Origin: Stutzerimonas sp. S1
GTDB taxonomy: Bacteria > Pseudomonadota > Gammaproteobacteria > Pseudomonadales > Pseudomonadaceae
Direction of reading: 5' to 3'
DNA length: 64,000 nt
Assembly (NCBI RefSeq): GCF_025966695.1
Contig: NZ_JAOEIY010000004.1
Location: 377,706-441,705 of the forward strand
The translations under genes and the position numbers were made by a program. This document shows, in pieces, positions 41,644-51,128 of this stretch. Each line of letters opens with the position of its first letter. The stretch's first letter is position 1. The notes below the pieces were generated by a model. The model worked only from the letters and a program-made list of their open reading frames with translations. It did no database searches and had not been told where the DNA came from.

Positions 41644-43207
41644 GGATCGGAATCTGGTAGCTCCAGGTTTCGGAAAGCGTCTTCTCGCCGTCCACCAAGG
41701 CTGCACGCAGCTCGACCGGGCGGCCCGGATCGCGCACTTTCAGCCGCAAGGTCAAGCGCCAGCCCTTGCTCACCGGATTGTGGCGCAGGCTGTTCTCCAC
41801 CAGCTCGGCATTGTCGTCCGTGCTCACCCGCGTACTCACCGGCGCATCCGCCGGCAGTTCGGCCAGATTGGGGCCGGCAAAATCGACGATCAGTGCAATG
41901 CTGCCGTCAGGCTGGCGTATCAGGTTCGACTGCTTGACGTCGCCGGTCGACAGCCGCGTCTGGCTGACCCAGGCCAGCGCCGGATCATGCAGGGTCGGTT
42001 CATCCATGGTGAAGTGCAGGCGGTAGGCGAAATCCAGCGGTTTGCCGGGCTCAGGGCGCTGCTCGGGCACCCAGAAAGCGACGATGTTGTCGTTGGTTTC
42101 GTCCGGCGTCGGAATCTCGATCAGCTCGACATGGCCCTTGCCCCAGTCGCCTTCCGGCTCGACCCAGCCGCTCGGGCGCAGCTCGTAGCGGTCATCCAGA
42201 TCCTCGTAGCGCGAAAAGTCGCGGGTGCGCTGCAGCAGGCCAAAACCACGCGGATTCTCCACGCTATAGCTGCTGATGTTCAGGCGCTTGGGATTGTTCA
42301 GTGGCCGCCAGATCCACTCGCCGTTGCCGGCATGGATCGCCAGCCCCTCGGAATCATGCAGCTGCGGGCGGTAGTTGCGCTGCTGGCTCGGCTGGTTGGC
42401 GCCGAACAGGTACATGCTGGTGAGCGCGCCCAGGCCGAGCTTCTCCACCGGTTCACGCAGGTAGACGCGCGCCTGCACGTCAACGGTGCTGTCTTTGCCG
42501 GGCGTGACCACCATACGATACGCACCGGTGGCGCGCGGTGAGTCCAGCAGCGCGTAGATCACCAGATTGCGGCGATCGGCCTGGGGACGCTCGACCCAGA
42601 ATTCACGGAAGCGCGGAAATTCCTCACCGCTCGGCAGCGCCGTGTCGATCGCCAGACCGCGAGCCGACAAGCCGTAGACCTGATCCTTGCCGACCACACG
42701 GAAGTAACTGGCACCCAGCAGCGTGATGAGCTCGTCCGCCTTGTCCGGCTTGTTCAGCGGATAGAGCACCTTGAAACCGGCGAAGCCGAGGTTCTCCAGC
42801 GCAGCAGAGTCGATCTGCACCTGGCCGAAGTCGAACATCTGTGGATCGTAGGCGATCTCCTTGACGCCCTTGCTGGTGATCTCGTTGATCTTCACCGGCA
42901 CATCGAAATGCATGCCCTGGTGGTAGAACTGCAGCTCGAACGGCGTTTTCGCACCATGCCAGAGCGCCTTGTCGCCGCGAAAGCGCAGCTGCTGGTAGTC
43001 GGCGAAAGCCATGTCGCGAAACACTTCCGGCAGGTTGCTCTGCGGCGGGGCGTAGTTGGCAGCTGCCAGTTCCTCGGCCTTCACTGCCACATCGTCGAGG
43101 CTGAATGCCCAGCTGCTACCCGCAAACAGACTCATGGACAGGCTCAACGCCATGCCCAGTACCCGACCATTGCGGACGCCTGTTCTGAAACGAATGGTTC
43201 GTGACAC
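41636..43207 (-). CDS. opgG: Periplasmic glucan biosynthesis protein OpgG (523 aa)
   Basis: Periplasmic partner of OpgH needed for branching or release of osmoregulated glucans. Start is GTG 43207 with GGAGGGG upstream, and a signal peptide ends at [18 protein letters not shown] and [11 protein letters not shown] open the domain, and [10 protein letters not shown] and [10 protein letters not shown] lie in its later beta domain. Length is usual. It heads the opgGH operon, upstream of which lies the beta-glucosidase gene. Confidence 0.94.
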   Translation of the reverse strand: MSRTIRFRTGVRNGRVLGMALSLSMSLFAGSSWAFSLDDVAVKAEELAAANYAPPQSNLPEVFRDMAFADYQQLRFRGDKALWHGAKTPFELQFYHQGMHFDVPVKINEITSKGVKEIAYDPQMFDFGQVQIDSAALENLGFAGFKVLYPLNKPDKADELITLLGASYFRVVGKDQVYGLSARGLAIDTALPSGEEFPRFREFWVERPQADRRNLVIYALLDSPRATGAYRMVVTPGKDSTVDVQARVYLREPVEKLGLGALTSMYLFGANQPSQQRNYRPQLHDSEGLAIHAGNGEWIWRPLNNPKRLNISSYSVENPRGFGLLQRTRDFSRYEDLDDRYELRPSGWVEPEGDWGKGHVELIEIPTPDETNDNIVAFWVPEQRPEPGKPLDFAYRLHFTMDEPTLHDPALAWVSQTRLSTGDVKQSNLIRQPDGSIALIVDFAGPNLAELPADAPVSTRVSTDDNAELVENSLRHNPVSKGWRLTLRLKVRDPGRPVELRAALVDGEKTLSETWSYQIPIHE

Positions 43208-43431
43208 ATCCCCTCCTGATTCTCACGATGATGCTGGCCGTCGAGCGGCCCCGAATTGCTTGTTGGTCTACCGCCAGGGGTAAATGATTCCCGTGACGCT
43301 GCTAAACGAGGCGGCGCATCATCCCACGCCGGACAGCGGCCGGATAGATGGCCGCAAGCGTCCCGCACGGGTCTGCCCCATCGCTCGCCACGCCGCGCCG
43401 TCAGTGGGCTTCAGCCCGCAGGTTGCCTGGC

Positions 43432-45741
43432 TCAATGCAGGGTGAAACGCTGACTCTGCACGCGCTGCGAATCGAGCCCGATCTGCACCTCGAACTCGCC
43501 GGATTCGGCTACCTGTTGCAGCTGCGCGTTGAAGAATTTCAGGTCGTCCTCCGTGAGGCTGAAGCGGACTTCCTGTTCTTCTCCGGCCTTGAGCATGACC
43601 TTGCGGAACGCCTTGAGTTCTTTGACCGGGCGGATCACCGAGGCGACCAGATCCTGGATATACAGCTGGACCACGGTCGCGCCCTCGCGCTGGCCGCTGT
43701 TGCGCACCGTGACGCGCGCCTCCAGCGTGCCCCCGCGCGACAGCTCGCGGCTGGACAGGCTGACATCGGACAGCTCGAACTGGGTATAGCTCAGGCCGTA
43801 GCCGAACGGATACAACGGTCCGGTGGGTTCCTCGAAGTACTGCGATGTGTAGTTGCCCGGTTTGCCCTCGACGTACGGCCGGCCAACGCGCAGATGGTTG
43901 TAGTAGGTGGGGATCTGGCCAACCGAGCGCGGGAAGGAGATGGGCAGCCTGCCGGACGGGTTGTAGTCGCCGAACAGCACTTCGGCGATAGCGTGGCCGC
44001 CTTCGGTGCCGCTGAACCAGGTTTCTAGAATCGCGTCGGCATTGGCCTTGGCCCAGCCAAGTTCCAGCGGCCGGCCGTTCATCAACACCAATACCAGCGG
44101 TTTGCCGGTTTGCTTGAGCGCCTCGAGCAGGCGCTGCTGGCTGGGCGGCAGCTGCAGGCTGGTACGGCTGGACGCCTCGTGCGACATGCCACGCGACTCG
44201 CCAACCGCAGCGACGATCACATCGGCCTTGTTCGCCAGCGCCACCGCCTCGGCAATCATCTCGGCAGCGGAACGCGGATCCTGCACCACCTCGGGGTTGT
44301 CCCAGTTGAGGAAGTTCAGGTAGTCGACCATGTGCTGGTCGTCGGTCACGTTGGCGCCCCGGGCGTAGCCCAGTGTTGCCGCATCGCCCAGCGCCTCGCG
44401 CATGCCCTGGCGCAGCGTCACCGCTTGCCCGGCGACGCCGGCGGCGGACCAGCTGCCGAGCATGTCGATCGGTGAGTCCGCCAGCGGACCGACCAGGGCG
44501 ATGGTGCCGCGCTTCTTCAGCGGCAGGGTCTGCTGGTGGTTTTCCAGCAGGACGATCGACTGCCGCGCGACATCCCGCGCCTCGCTGCGATGCAGGCGAC
44601 TTTCGGCATTGACGTCCTGCGGGTCGTCCGCGGCGACGCCGATACGCCGATACGGATCGTGGAACAATCCCATGTCGTACTTGGCACCCAGCACCTCGCG
44701 CACGGCAGCGTCGATCTCGCCCATGTCGACCTCGCCGGCCTTGACCAACGCGGGCAGTTCGTCTCGATACAGCGAGTCGGCCATGCTCATGTCGATACCG
44801 GCCTTGATCGCCAGCCGCGCCGCCTCGCGTCCGTCTCGGGCGACGCCGTGGCGCATCAGCTCGCTGATTGCGCCGTGGTCGCTGACCGTAATCCCGCGAA
44901 AGCCCCAGTCACGGCGCAGCAGATCGCGCAGCAGCCAGCTGTTGGCGCTCGCCGGCACGCCGTTGATGGCATTCAGCGCGACCATCACCCCGCCCGCCCC
45001 GGCCTCCACGGCGGCGCGATAGGGCGGCAGGAAGTCCTGATGCATGCGCATCGGACTCATATCCACCACGTTGTAATCGCGCCCGCCTTCGACGGCGCCG
45101 TAGAGGGCGAAATGCTTGACGCTGGCGGTGATGCTATCCCGCGCCGCCGGTGACTTGCCCTGATAGGCCTTGACCATCGTGCGGGCGATTTCCGACACCA
45201 GGTACGGATCTTCGCCGAAGCCTTCGGAGGTGCGACCCCAGCGTGGGTCGCGGGAAATGTCCACCGTAGGCGCGAAGGTCATGTCCAGACCGTCGGCGCT
45301 GGCCTCGATGGCCGCCACCCGGCCGCTGCGGGCGATCGTGTCCATGTCCCAGCTGGACGCCAGCCCCAAGCCGATCGGGAAGATCGTCCGGTGACCGTGC
45401 ACCACGTCGTAGGCGAAGAAGATCGGGATCTTCATTCGGCTGCGCTGCGCAGCGTCCTGCATGGGGCGATTGTCATGGCGGGTCACCGTATTGAAGGTGC
45501 CGCCGATATGCCCTGCCGCCAGCTCTTCGAGAATCCGCGGCCGCGGCATGTCCCCACCGATGCTGATCAGCCGCAGCTGGCCGATCTTTTCCTCGAGGGT
45601 CATCCGCTCGATCAGGCTGTCGATGAAGGCCGGCTTGTCGTCCAGCGCAGGGGTTTGTGCCGCGGCGGCGGCATGCACGCAAAATCCGGCGAGCAGACCG
45701 AGCACACAGAGTCTTTTCGCCAAGGGCTGCTGGGGTTTCAT
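43432..45741 (-). CDS. bglX: Periplasmic beta-glucosidase, family GH3, BglX-like (769 aa)
   Basis: Exported enzyme that hydrolyses terminal beta-glucosyl residues. A signal peptide is followed by the GH3 barrel with KHFALYGA and the nucleophile D288 in GITVSDHGAI. The second GH3 domain and a C-terminal fibronectin III-like domain (LQLYIQD-type strand; PVKELKAF) complete the chain. It lies 224 bp upstream of opgG in the same direction. That setting suggests trimming or turnover of periplasmic glucans, though free beta-glucosides are equally possible substrates. Confidence 0.93.
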   Translation of the reverse strand: MKPQQPLAKRLCVLGLLAGFCVHAAAAAQTPALDDKPAFIDSLIERMTLEEKIGQLRLISIGGDMPRPRILEELAAGHIGGTFNTVTRHDNRPMQDAAQRSRMKIPIFFAYDVVHGHRTIFPIGLGLASSWDMDTIARSGRVAAIEASADGLDMTFAPTVDISRDPRWGRTSEGFGEDPYLVSEIARTMVKAYQGKSPAARDSITASVKHFALYGAVEGGRDYNVVDMSPMRMHQDFLPPYRAAVEAGAGGVMVALNAINGVPASANSWLLRDLLRRDWGFRGITVSDHGAISELMRHGVARDGREAARLAIKAGIDMSMADSLYRDELPALVKAGEVDMGEIDAAVREVLGAKYDMGLFHDPYRRIGVAADDPQDVNAESRLHRSEARDVARQSIVLLENHQQTLPLKKRGTIALVGPLADSPIDMLGSWSAAGVAGQAVTLRQGMREALGDAATLGYARGANVTDDQHMVDYLNFLNWDNPEVVQDPRSAAEMIAEAVALANKADVIVAAVGESRGMSHEASSRTSLQLPPSQQRLLEALKQTGKPLVLVLMNGRPLELGWAKANADAILETWFSGTEGGHAIAEVLFGDYNPSGRLPISFPRSVGQIPTYYNHLRVGRPYVEGKPGNYTSQYFEEPTGPLYPFGYGLSYTQFELSDVSLSSRELSRGGTLEARVTVRNSGQREGATVVQLYIQDLVASVIRPVKELKAFRKVMLKAGEEQEVRFSLTEDDLKFFNAQLQQVAESGEFEVQIGLDSQRVQSQRFTLH

Positions 45742-46133
45742 CAGGAGTCTCGTTGCTGCGGGAAGTGCGGACCGGCATGGTCGCGAATGGGACGGCGCAG
45801 CTCAGGATCGCCTCCCGGCCTGCACGCATCCGATACGCCGCACGCTTCGGCGTACGGCGTGCGAAGTATGATCGCCCGGCCAGGCACAAACCAGAGGGGG
45901 ACACGCATGCCATGCAAACGACAGGACGGATCATCGCAAAGCCGCGTTCAAACCACGTGATCAGCTTGACGGTGCATCTGGTGGAAAGGCATCCAACTGG
46001 CGGGATGCAGCGTGTGGCAAAGAAGACGCCGCGCTGATGTGGAAGCGACGCGATCCTGAGCAGAGAGGGTATATCAGCGGCGACGGCGAACATGGCGCCG
46101 GATGCGCTAGTCATCCGACGCCGGCGCAAATAG
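45742..46133. other. 392-bp gap with hairpins and no convincing gene
   Basis: The gap lies between the wrbA end and the bglX start, both leftward. A short frame (ATG 45907, 17 codons) has AGAGGGGGAC before it but is too small to support. A hairpin with arms CGCACGC/GCGTGCG spans about 45838-45862. An 11-bp stem with one mismatch lies at 46094-46122. The bglX promoter should be at the left end. Confidence 0.5.
46094..46122 (-). terminator. Hairpin after wrbA
   Basis: GGCGCCGGATG and CATCCGACGCC pair with one mismatch over 11 bp around a 7-nt loop, 11 bp past the wrbA stop. No U-run follows. Confidence 0.4.
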
Positions 46134-46733
46134 TCAGCTTTTCAGTTTGCTGGTGATCTTGGCTACGTGCTCGCCCTGGAAGCGGGCGATGTTCAGTTCC
46201 TTTTCCGATGGCTGACGCGAGCCGTCGCCGCCAGCGATGGTCGAGGCGCCATAGGGTGTACCACCGTTGGTTTCGGAGATGTCGAAGAATTCACTGATGC
46301 CGTAGCCGGTGGGCACGATGACCATCCCGTGGTGCGCCAGAGTGGTCCAGGTCGAGGTGATGGTCATCTCCTGGCCACCGCCGGTACCGGTAGAGGTGAA
46401 CACGCTGGCGACCTTGCCATGCAGCGCACCCTTGGCCCACAGACCGCCCGTCTGGTCGAGGAAATTGCGCATCTGCCCGGACATGTTGCCGAAGCGCGTC
46501 GGCGTTCCGAAGATGATCGCATCGTAGTCGGGCAGTTCCGCCGGACTGGCTACCGGCGCGGCCTGCTCGACCTTGCCGCCGGCATTCTTGAAAGCTTCGG
46601 CCGGCATGGTTTCCGGCACGCGCTTGATGGTCACTTCGGCGCCCGGCACGCGGCGCGCACCTTCGGCAACCGCGTTGGCCATGGTTTCGATGTGGCCGTA
46701 CATGGAGTGATACAGCACGAGAATCTTTGCCAT
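46134..46733 (-). CDS. wrbA: NAD(P)H:quinone oxidoreductase WrbA (199 aa)
   Basis: FMN-dependent flavodoxin-like enzyme that reduces quinones by two electrons and limits oxidative stress. FMN-phosphate loop [10 protein letters not shown] (residues 10-19), [11 protein letters not shown], and STGTGGGQE are the family motifs. The length is exactly typical. It lies 101 bp downstream of the pirin gene in the same direction, and the two often occur together in pseudomonads, probably as one quinone and redox unit. Confidence 0.95.
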   Translation of the reverse strand: MAKILVLYHSMYGHIETMANAVAEGARRVPGAEVTIKRVPETMPAEAFKNAGGKVEQAAPVASPAELPDYDAIIFGTPTRFGNMSGQMRNFLDQTGGLWAKGALHGKVASVFTSTGTGGGQEMTITSTWTTLAHHGMVIVPTGYGISEFFDISETNGGTPYGASTIAGGDGSRQPSEKELNIARFQGEHVAKITSKLKS

Positions 46734-46834
46734 CTTGATGTCCTCTTGGGGGATGTTCCGTTTTGTGAAAACGCGGGTCGTCAGTCGTTCCGACGATCCC
46801 GGGAATCGCTGAACCGAATCGCGGGCCGCGCTGT

Positions 46835-47533
46835 TCAGGTCACGTCCACCAGCACGACCTCACTGTCTTCCAGTGCCGTGACCGTCAGCCGCGCCTCATC
46901 GCGCACGGCGACGCCGTCGCCGGCCTCTGCGTTCACGCCGTTGACCTCGATCCGCCCACTGGCCGGCACCAGATAGACCTTGCGACCGCTGTCTATGGAA
47001 TAGTCGGCGCTCTGCCCGGCCGCCAGTGTCGCCGCCACCAAGCGGGCGTTGGCGCGGATCACCAGCGCCCCGCTATCGTCCGGCATGCCGCTGGCCAGGG
47101 TGACGAAGGCACCGGCACGCTCGCCGGCCGGAAATGGCCGGGTGCCCCAGGACGGCGGCAGGCCGGAACGCTCCGGGAAGATCCAGATCTGGAAGATGCG
47201 GGTTTCCTCGTCCTCCAGGTTGTATTCGCTGTGGACGATGCCCGTGCCGGCGCTCATGACCTGCACATCACCGGCGACGGTACGACCGCGGTTGCCCAGG
47301 CTGTCTTCGTGGGTGATCGCACCCTGACGCACATAGGTGATGATTTCCATGTCGCGGTGCGGGTGCGGCGGGAAGCCCGACTGCGGCGCGATGCTGTCGT
47401 CATTCCACACACGCAGCCGGCCCCAGTGCATGCGCGCCGGGTCGTGGTATTCAGCGAAGGAGAAATGGTGGCGGGCGTTCAGCCAGCCATGGTGAGCATG
47501 CCCCAGTTCGGCATGCGGGCGCAGTTCGATCAT
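46835..47533 (-). CDS. Pirin family protein (232 aa)
   Basis: Bicupin iron protein; some relatives are quercetin dioxygenases (YhhW type). The N-terminal cupin has metal-binding His in [13 protein letters not shown] and VHSEYN, with [11 protein letters not shown] typical of the family. Length matches bacterial pirins. It is transcribed toward wrbA. A palindrome at 47635-47653, about 100 bp before its start, looks like an operator. The substrate or partner is unknown. Confidence 0.92.
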   Translation of the reverse strand: MIELRPHAELGHAHHGWLNARHHFSFAEYHDPARMHWGRLRVWNDDSIAPQSGFPPHPHRDMEIITYVRQGAITHEDSLGNRGRTVAGDVQVMSAGTGIVHSEYNLEDEETRIFQIWIFPERSGLPPSWGTRPFPAGERAGAFVTLASGMPDDSGALVIRANARLVAATLAAGQSADYSIDSGRKVYLVPASGRIEVNGVNAEAGDGVAVRDEARLTVTALEDSEVVLVDVT

Positions 47534-47634
47534 GGAAAGTCTCCTCAGTGGACTGACCGGCGAACCGGTCAGCTAACGATGGAGCCATGATGTATCTGAC
47601 CAGCCTTTTAATGAGCGCAATATCTCACCGATTA

Positions 47635-47653
47635 ATATCGACTAACTCGATAT
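47635..47653. promoter_or_regulatory. Palindromic operator upstream of the pirin-wrbA unit
   Basis: ATATCGA-CTAAC-TCGATAT is a perfect 7-bp inverted repeat in an AT-rich patch of otherwise GC-rich sequence; CGATTAATATCG just before it (47629-47640) repeats the half-site. Size and spacing suit a LysR- or ArsR-type dimer. No regulator gene is adjacent. Confidence 0.55.
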
Positions 47654-47697
47654 GAATGCGGTCGCCATTCGCCGCTAATGAACCGCCGGCGGTTGCG

Positions 47698-48237
47698 CTA
47701 CTTGGTTGCCTGGAAGCGCTTGACTGCCTCGAGCCAGGCGGAATCCAGCCGCGGCTGGGCGACATCCATGCCCAACGATTCCATGAGTTCTCGATGCTGA
47801 TCGATCTCTTTCACCGAATCACTGAGCGCCGTGCTGTTGCCGTCCAGCTGGTGCATCTGGGTGAGGCCCAGGTGATAGAAGCGCAGCAGCTGAATGGCCT
47901 GTGGATCGCGCGCCGCCACGCCCGACTTCACCTGATGCATCAGGTTGGTGACGCTCATCAGGCTGCGCTTGAGCCGCCAGCCATACGCAGCGGCCGCCAT
48001 CCACGGTTGCTGCCAGAACAGCTTGCGCACCAGCGTCACCGTCAGCAGCAGGCCCGCGGCAACCCCGGTGATGTTCCAGCGCAGGTTATCGCCGCCCGGC
48101 GCGCCGAACAGCGCGACCGCCAGTGCCGAAAGTCCCATGGCCAGCACGGCGAAAATGGCAATGACGATCAGCGTGCTGCGCCGCGTCTGCTGCCGATACT
48201 GCTCGGCGCTCATCGGTTTGATCTCGAATACCACCAT
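47698..48237 (-). CDS. DUF3087 membrane protein (179 aa)
   Basis: The preferred start is ATG 48237 (MVVFEIKPMSAEQYRQQ); an ATG eight codons later is also possible. Two membrane helices (about residues 19-41 and 50-70) are followed by a cytoplasmic helical tail ending SAWLEAVKRFQ. This is the DUF3087 pattern. Function unknown. It lies 97 bp downstream of lrgB and may be read through from it. Confidence 0.8.
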   Translation of the reverse strand: MVVFEIKPMSAEQYRQQTRRSTLIVIAIFAVLAMGLSALAVALFGAPGGDNLRWNITGVAAGLLLTVTLVRKLFWQQPWMAAAAYGWRLKRSLMSVTNLMHQVKSGVAARDPQAIQLLRFYHLGLTQMHQLDGNSTALSDSVKEIDQHRELMESLGMDVAQPRLDSAWLEAVKRFQATK

Positions 48238-48334
48238 GGGCGAATTCCTTGCAGAGTCGATAGCGGCGGGCATTATCACCGCAAACGTATCGGCCAAGGC
48301 AGCCGCGGAGGGAAACCCGCTCCTGCGCTGCCCT

Positions 48335-49045
48335 TCAACCGAGGGCAAACGGCAGCAGCAGCGCGATCAGAATGCCCAGCAGGCTCATGCCCAGCGCAGC
48401 GAAGGCCCCGCATTCATCGCCCTCCTCCAGCGCCCTCGCGGTACCGATGGCATGCGCGTTAATGCCGTAGCTGAGGCCCCGCGCCGCAGGATGCTCGACA
48501 CCGGCCCAGCGCAGCAACAGCGGCCCCAGCGCGGTGCCGATGACGCCGGTGAGCATGACGAACACCGCGGCCAACGAGGCCAGCCCACCGAGCTGCTCGG
48601 CCACCAGCATGGCGATGGGCATGGTTGCCGACTTCGGCGCCAGGCTCATCAGCACCGGCAGTTGCGCGCCCAGCGCCCAGGCGATCGCCAGGGTCAGCAC
48701 CACGCTGAGCACGCCGCCGACCGCCAGGGTGATGACGATCGGCCAGAACAGCTGCTGGATCCGCTTGAGATGACGATGCAGCGGCACGGCCAGCGCCACG
48801 GTCGCAGGCCCCAGCAGCATGGCGACCAGCGAAGCACCTTCGCGGTAACGCGCATAGTCGAGGCCCACCAGCGTCAGGGTGCCAACCACCAGCAGCATGC
48901 CCACCATCACCGGCTGCAGCACCAGCCAGCCGCTGCGGCGATAGAGCATCAGCGCCAGCTGGAAGGCGATCAGCGTCAATGCCACGGCGAACAGCGGATG
49001 CACCACCACGTCCGCCCAGGCCGTGCGCCAGTCGACTACGCTCAT
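48335..49045 (-). CDS. lrgB: LrgB/CidB-family membrane protein (236 aa)
   Basis: Inner-membrane partner of the LrgA holin-like protein; the pair influences murein hydrolase activity and, in some bacteria, pyruvate or metabolite export. Multiple helices with LAPKSATMPIAMLVAEQLGG and GINAHAIGTARALEEGD are the LrgB signatures. ATGA overlap with lrgA (49045-49042) couples the two genes. Length is standard. Confidence 0.92.
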   Translation of the reverse strand: MSVVDWRTAWADVVVHPLFAVALTLIAFQLALMLYRRSGWLVLQPVMVGMLLVVGTLTLVGLDYARYREGASLVAMLLGPATVALAVPLHRHLKRIQQLFWPIVITLAVGGVLSVVLTLAIAWALGAQLPVLMSLAPKSATMPIAMLVAEQLGGLASLAAVFVMLTGVIGTALGPLLLRWAGVEHPAARGLSYGINAHAIGTARALEEGDECGAFAALGMSLLGILIALLLPFALG

Positions 49046-49407
49046 GCCTGATCCTCCCGCTGGCGATCCAGCCGGCGGATCAGTCGCTGCATCAGCCAGC
49101 CGCAGAACGGCACGGTGATCAGCAGCGACAGCACCAGCCCGGCAGCGATCGCCGGCAGGTCATCCCGCAGCGCACCGGCGCTGGTCATGATTCCGGCCGC
49201 CGGTACGATCAGCAGCAACGGCAGGTACTGCAGTAGCAACGCCGCGGTTTTCTCCAGCGACTCGGGAACACCACGGCGCAGCAGTAACAGGCCGAACAGT
49301 AGCAACATGCCGATGATCGGCCCCGGCAGCGCTGGTAGCAGTACCAGGTTGATCACATTGCCGAGCAACTGCAGCAGCGCCAGCCAGGTCAGCCCCTTGA
49401 GGATCAT
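49042..49407 (-). CDS. lrgA: LrgA/CidA-family holin-like protein (121 aa)
   Basis: Small inner-membrane protein with four helices. LPGPIIGMLLLFGLLLL is the classic CidA/LrgA signature (PGxxxGM). The C-terminus is charged (RRLDRQREDQ). It precedes and overlaps lrgB by 4 bp. No LytSR-type or LysR regulator is adjacent, so control is unknown. Its promoter must share the 298-bp divergent gap with ccoG. Confidence 0.92.
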   Translation of the reverse strand: MILKGLTWLALLQLLGNVINLVLLPALPGPIIGMLLLFGLLLLRRGVPESLEKTAALLLQYLPLLLIVPAAGIMTSAGALRDDLPAIAAGLVLSLLITVPFCGWLMQRLIRRLDRQREDQA

Positions 49408-49611
49408 GGTCTGAGCTCCATCGGCCTGTCGTGACTCATTGCGTTAGCTCCTCGCTGAATGGCAAAAGGCCTCGACTATGGCCGCCTGCGTCATGACAGA
49501 ACAGGTGCAGATGGGTGAAAAAAAAGCGGATCAGCCGATCTCGCAGCATTCCGCTGATACAGGTCAACCCACCGCCGTGTGGGGCTTCAGCGGTGGTTCA
49601 GAGGGCTGATC

Positions 49612-49669
49612 TGATCCGTATTTTGCCGATTCATCTGAGTCTGTTATGCAAGCACGCCACTACGGATCA
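49612..49669 (+). promoter_or_regulatory. Widely spaced inverted repeat upstream of ccoG
   Basis: TGATCCGTA (49612-49620) and TACGGATCA (49661-49669) are exact 9-bp inverted copies, 49 bp apart (start to start), ending 36 bp before the ccoG start. MocR regulators bind two distant half-sites, and a MocR gene follows ccoG, so this is a candidate site. Confidence 0.5.
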
Positions 49670-49705
49670 TCCGCCTCGCCTGAACTGCCTATGGGGCGAA
49701 GCCTA

Positions 49706-51121
49706 ATGACCGACCACATACCCGCGCAGATCATCGAAACCGTTGATCCCAGCCAACCGATCCGCCTGACCCCCGCGCAGAGCGGCGGGCCCATTCATAC
49801 GCGCAGTTTCAGCGGCCGGTTCCGCAACCTGCGCCTGTTGGGCGGCGCGCTGCTGATGCTGCTCTACTTCGGCACCGTCTGGCTGAACTGGAACGGGCGC
49901 CAGACGGTGCTGTGGGACCTGGACCGGCAGCAGTTCCACATCTTCGGCGCCACCTTCTGGCCGCAGGATTTCATCCTGCTCTCGGCGATCCTGATCATCG
50001 CCGCGTTCGGCCTGTTCTTCATCACCGTGCTGGCCGGGCGCATCTGGTGTGGCTACGCCTGCCCGCAGAGCACCTGGACCTGGATGTTCATGTGGGTGGA
50101 AAAGATCACCGAAGGCGACCGCCTGCAGCGCATCAAGCTCGATACTGCACCCTGGTCCGCCGCCAAGCTGCTGCGCCGCAGCGCCAAGCATGTGCTATGG
50201 CTGGCGATCAGCCTGGCCACGGCACTGGCCTTCGTCGGCTATTTCACCCCGGTACGCGACCTGGTGGCCGACCTCGCCCGCTTCGAGGTCGGTGTCACCA
50301 CCGCCTTCTGGCTGCTGTTCTTCACCGCCGCGACCTACATCAATGCCGGCTGGCTGCGCGAGCAGGTGTGCCTGCACATGTGCCCCTACTCGCGCTTCCA
50401 GAGCGTGATGTTCGACGCCGACACCCTGCTCGTCTCCTACGACACAGCCCGTGGCGAGAACCGCGGCGCGCGGCGCAAGGGCAGCGACCCGCGCGCGCAG
50501 GGCCTCGGTGACTGCGTCGACTGCACGCTGTGCGTGCAGGTCTGCCCCACCGGCATCGACATCCGCGACGGCCTGCAGCTGGACTGCATCAGCTGCGGCG
50601 CCTGCATCGACGTCTGCGACAGCGTCATGGACCGGATGGGTTACGCTCGCGGCCTGCTGCGCTACACCTCCGAGCGCGCACTCAAGGGCGGCATCACCCG
50701 CTTCTTCCGTCCACGCCTGATCGGTTATGCCGTGGCGATGACGGCGATGATCGCCGCCTTCATCTGGGCACTGGACGCGCGGCCGCAGCTGCAGCTGGAC
50801 GTTACCCGCGACCGCACCCTGTACCGCGAGAACATGCAGGGGCAGATCGAGAACATGTATCGCCTCAAGCTGATCAATAAGACGCAGCAGCCGCGCCGCT
50901 ATGCGCTCGGGCTTGAGGGTGGGCCGTTCGCGCTGCAGGGACCGCGCGAGATCGTCCTGGCGCCGAGCGAGATCGCCGATCTGCCAGTCAGCGTGGCGCT
51001 GCTCGACACCCGCGACTTCAGCCGTGAGCTGCGCTTCGTTGTCAGCGACCTGGCCGAGCCGAGCAGCCGGGTGAGCACCCCGAGCACCTTCGTCGCCCCC
51101 ATCGCGGCGCTACGCCAGTAG
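49706..51121 (+). CDS. ccoG: CcoG/RdxA-like ferredoxin membrane protein (471 aa)
   Basis: Inner-membrane iron-sulfur protein of the CcoG family, which handles copper reduction during cbb3 oxidase assembly. N-terminal helices surround WCGYACPQSTW and CLHMCPYSRF. Two 4Fe-4S clusters are bound by C270, C273, C276, C280 and C294, C297, C300, C304. A C-terminal Ig-like domain follows. The chosen start is MTDHIP; MGRSL at 49691 is possible. Normally this gene lies with ccoNOPQ; here it is an orphan, 7 bp before a MocR regulator. I looked for an FNR box upstream and saw none. Confidence 0.88.
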   Translation: MTDHIPAQIIETVDPSQPIRLTPAQSGGPIHTRSFSGRFRNLRLLGGALLMLLYFGTVWLNWNGRQTVLWDLDRQQFHIFGATFWPQDFILLSAILIIAAFGLFFITVLAGRIWCGYACPQSTWTWMFMWVEKITEGDRLQRIKLDTAPWSAAKLLRRSAKHVLWLAISLATALAFVGYFTPVRDLVADLARFEVGVTTAFWLLFFTAATYINAGWLREQVCLHMCPYSRFQSVMFDADTLLVSYDTARGENRGARRKGSDPRAQGLGDCVDCTLCVQVCPTGIDIRDGLQLDCISCGACIDVCDSVMDRMGYARGLLRYTSERALKGGITRFFRPRLIGYAVAMTAMIAAFIWALDARPQLQLDVTRDRTLYRENMQGQIENMYRLKLINKTQQPRRYALGLEGGPFALQGPREIVLAPSEIADLPVSVALLDTRDFSRELRFVVSDLAEPSSRVSTPSTFVAPIAALRQ

Positions 51122-51128
51122 ACTGGCC

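Noticed and set aside
45657..46037. Plus-strand frame of 126 codons between bglX and wrbA
   Set aside because: Overlaps the bglX start region, Arg-rich, no credible ribosome site at its beginning and no family resemblance.
49408..49705. FNR/Anr box expected before ccoG
   Set aside because: Searched by eye for TTGAT-N4-ATCAA; nothing close was found.
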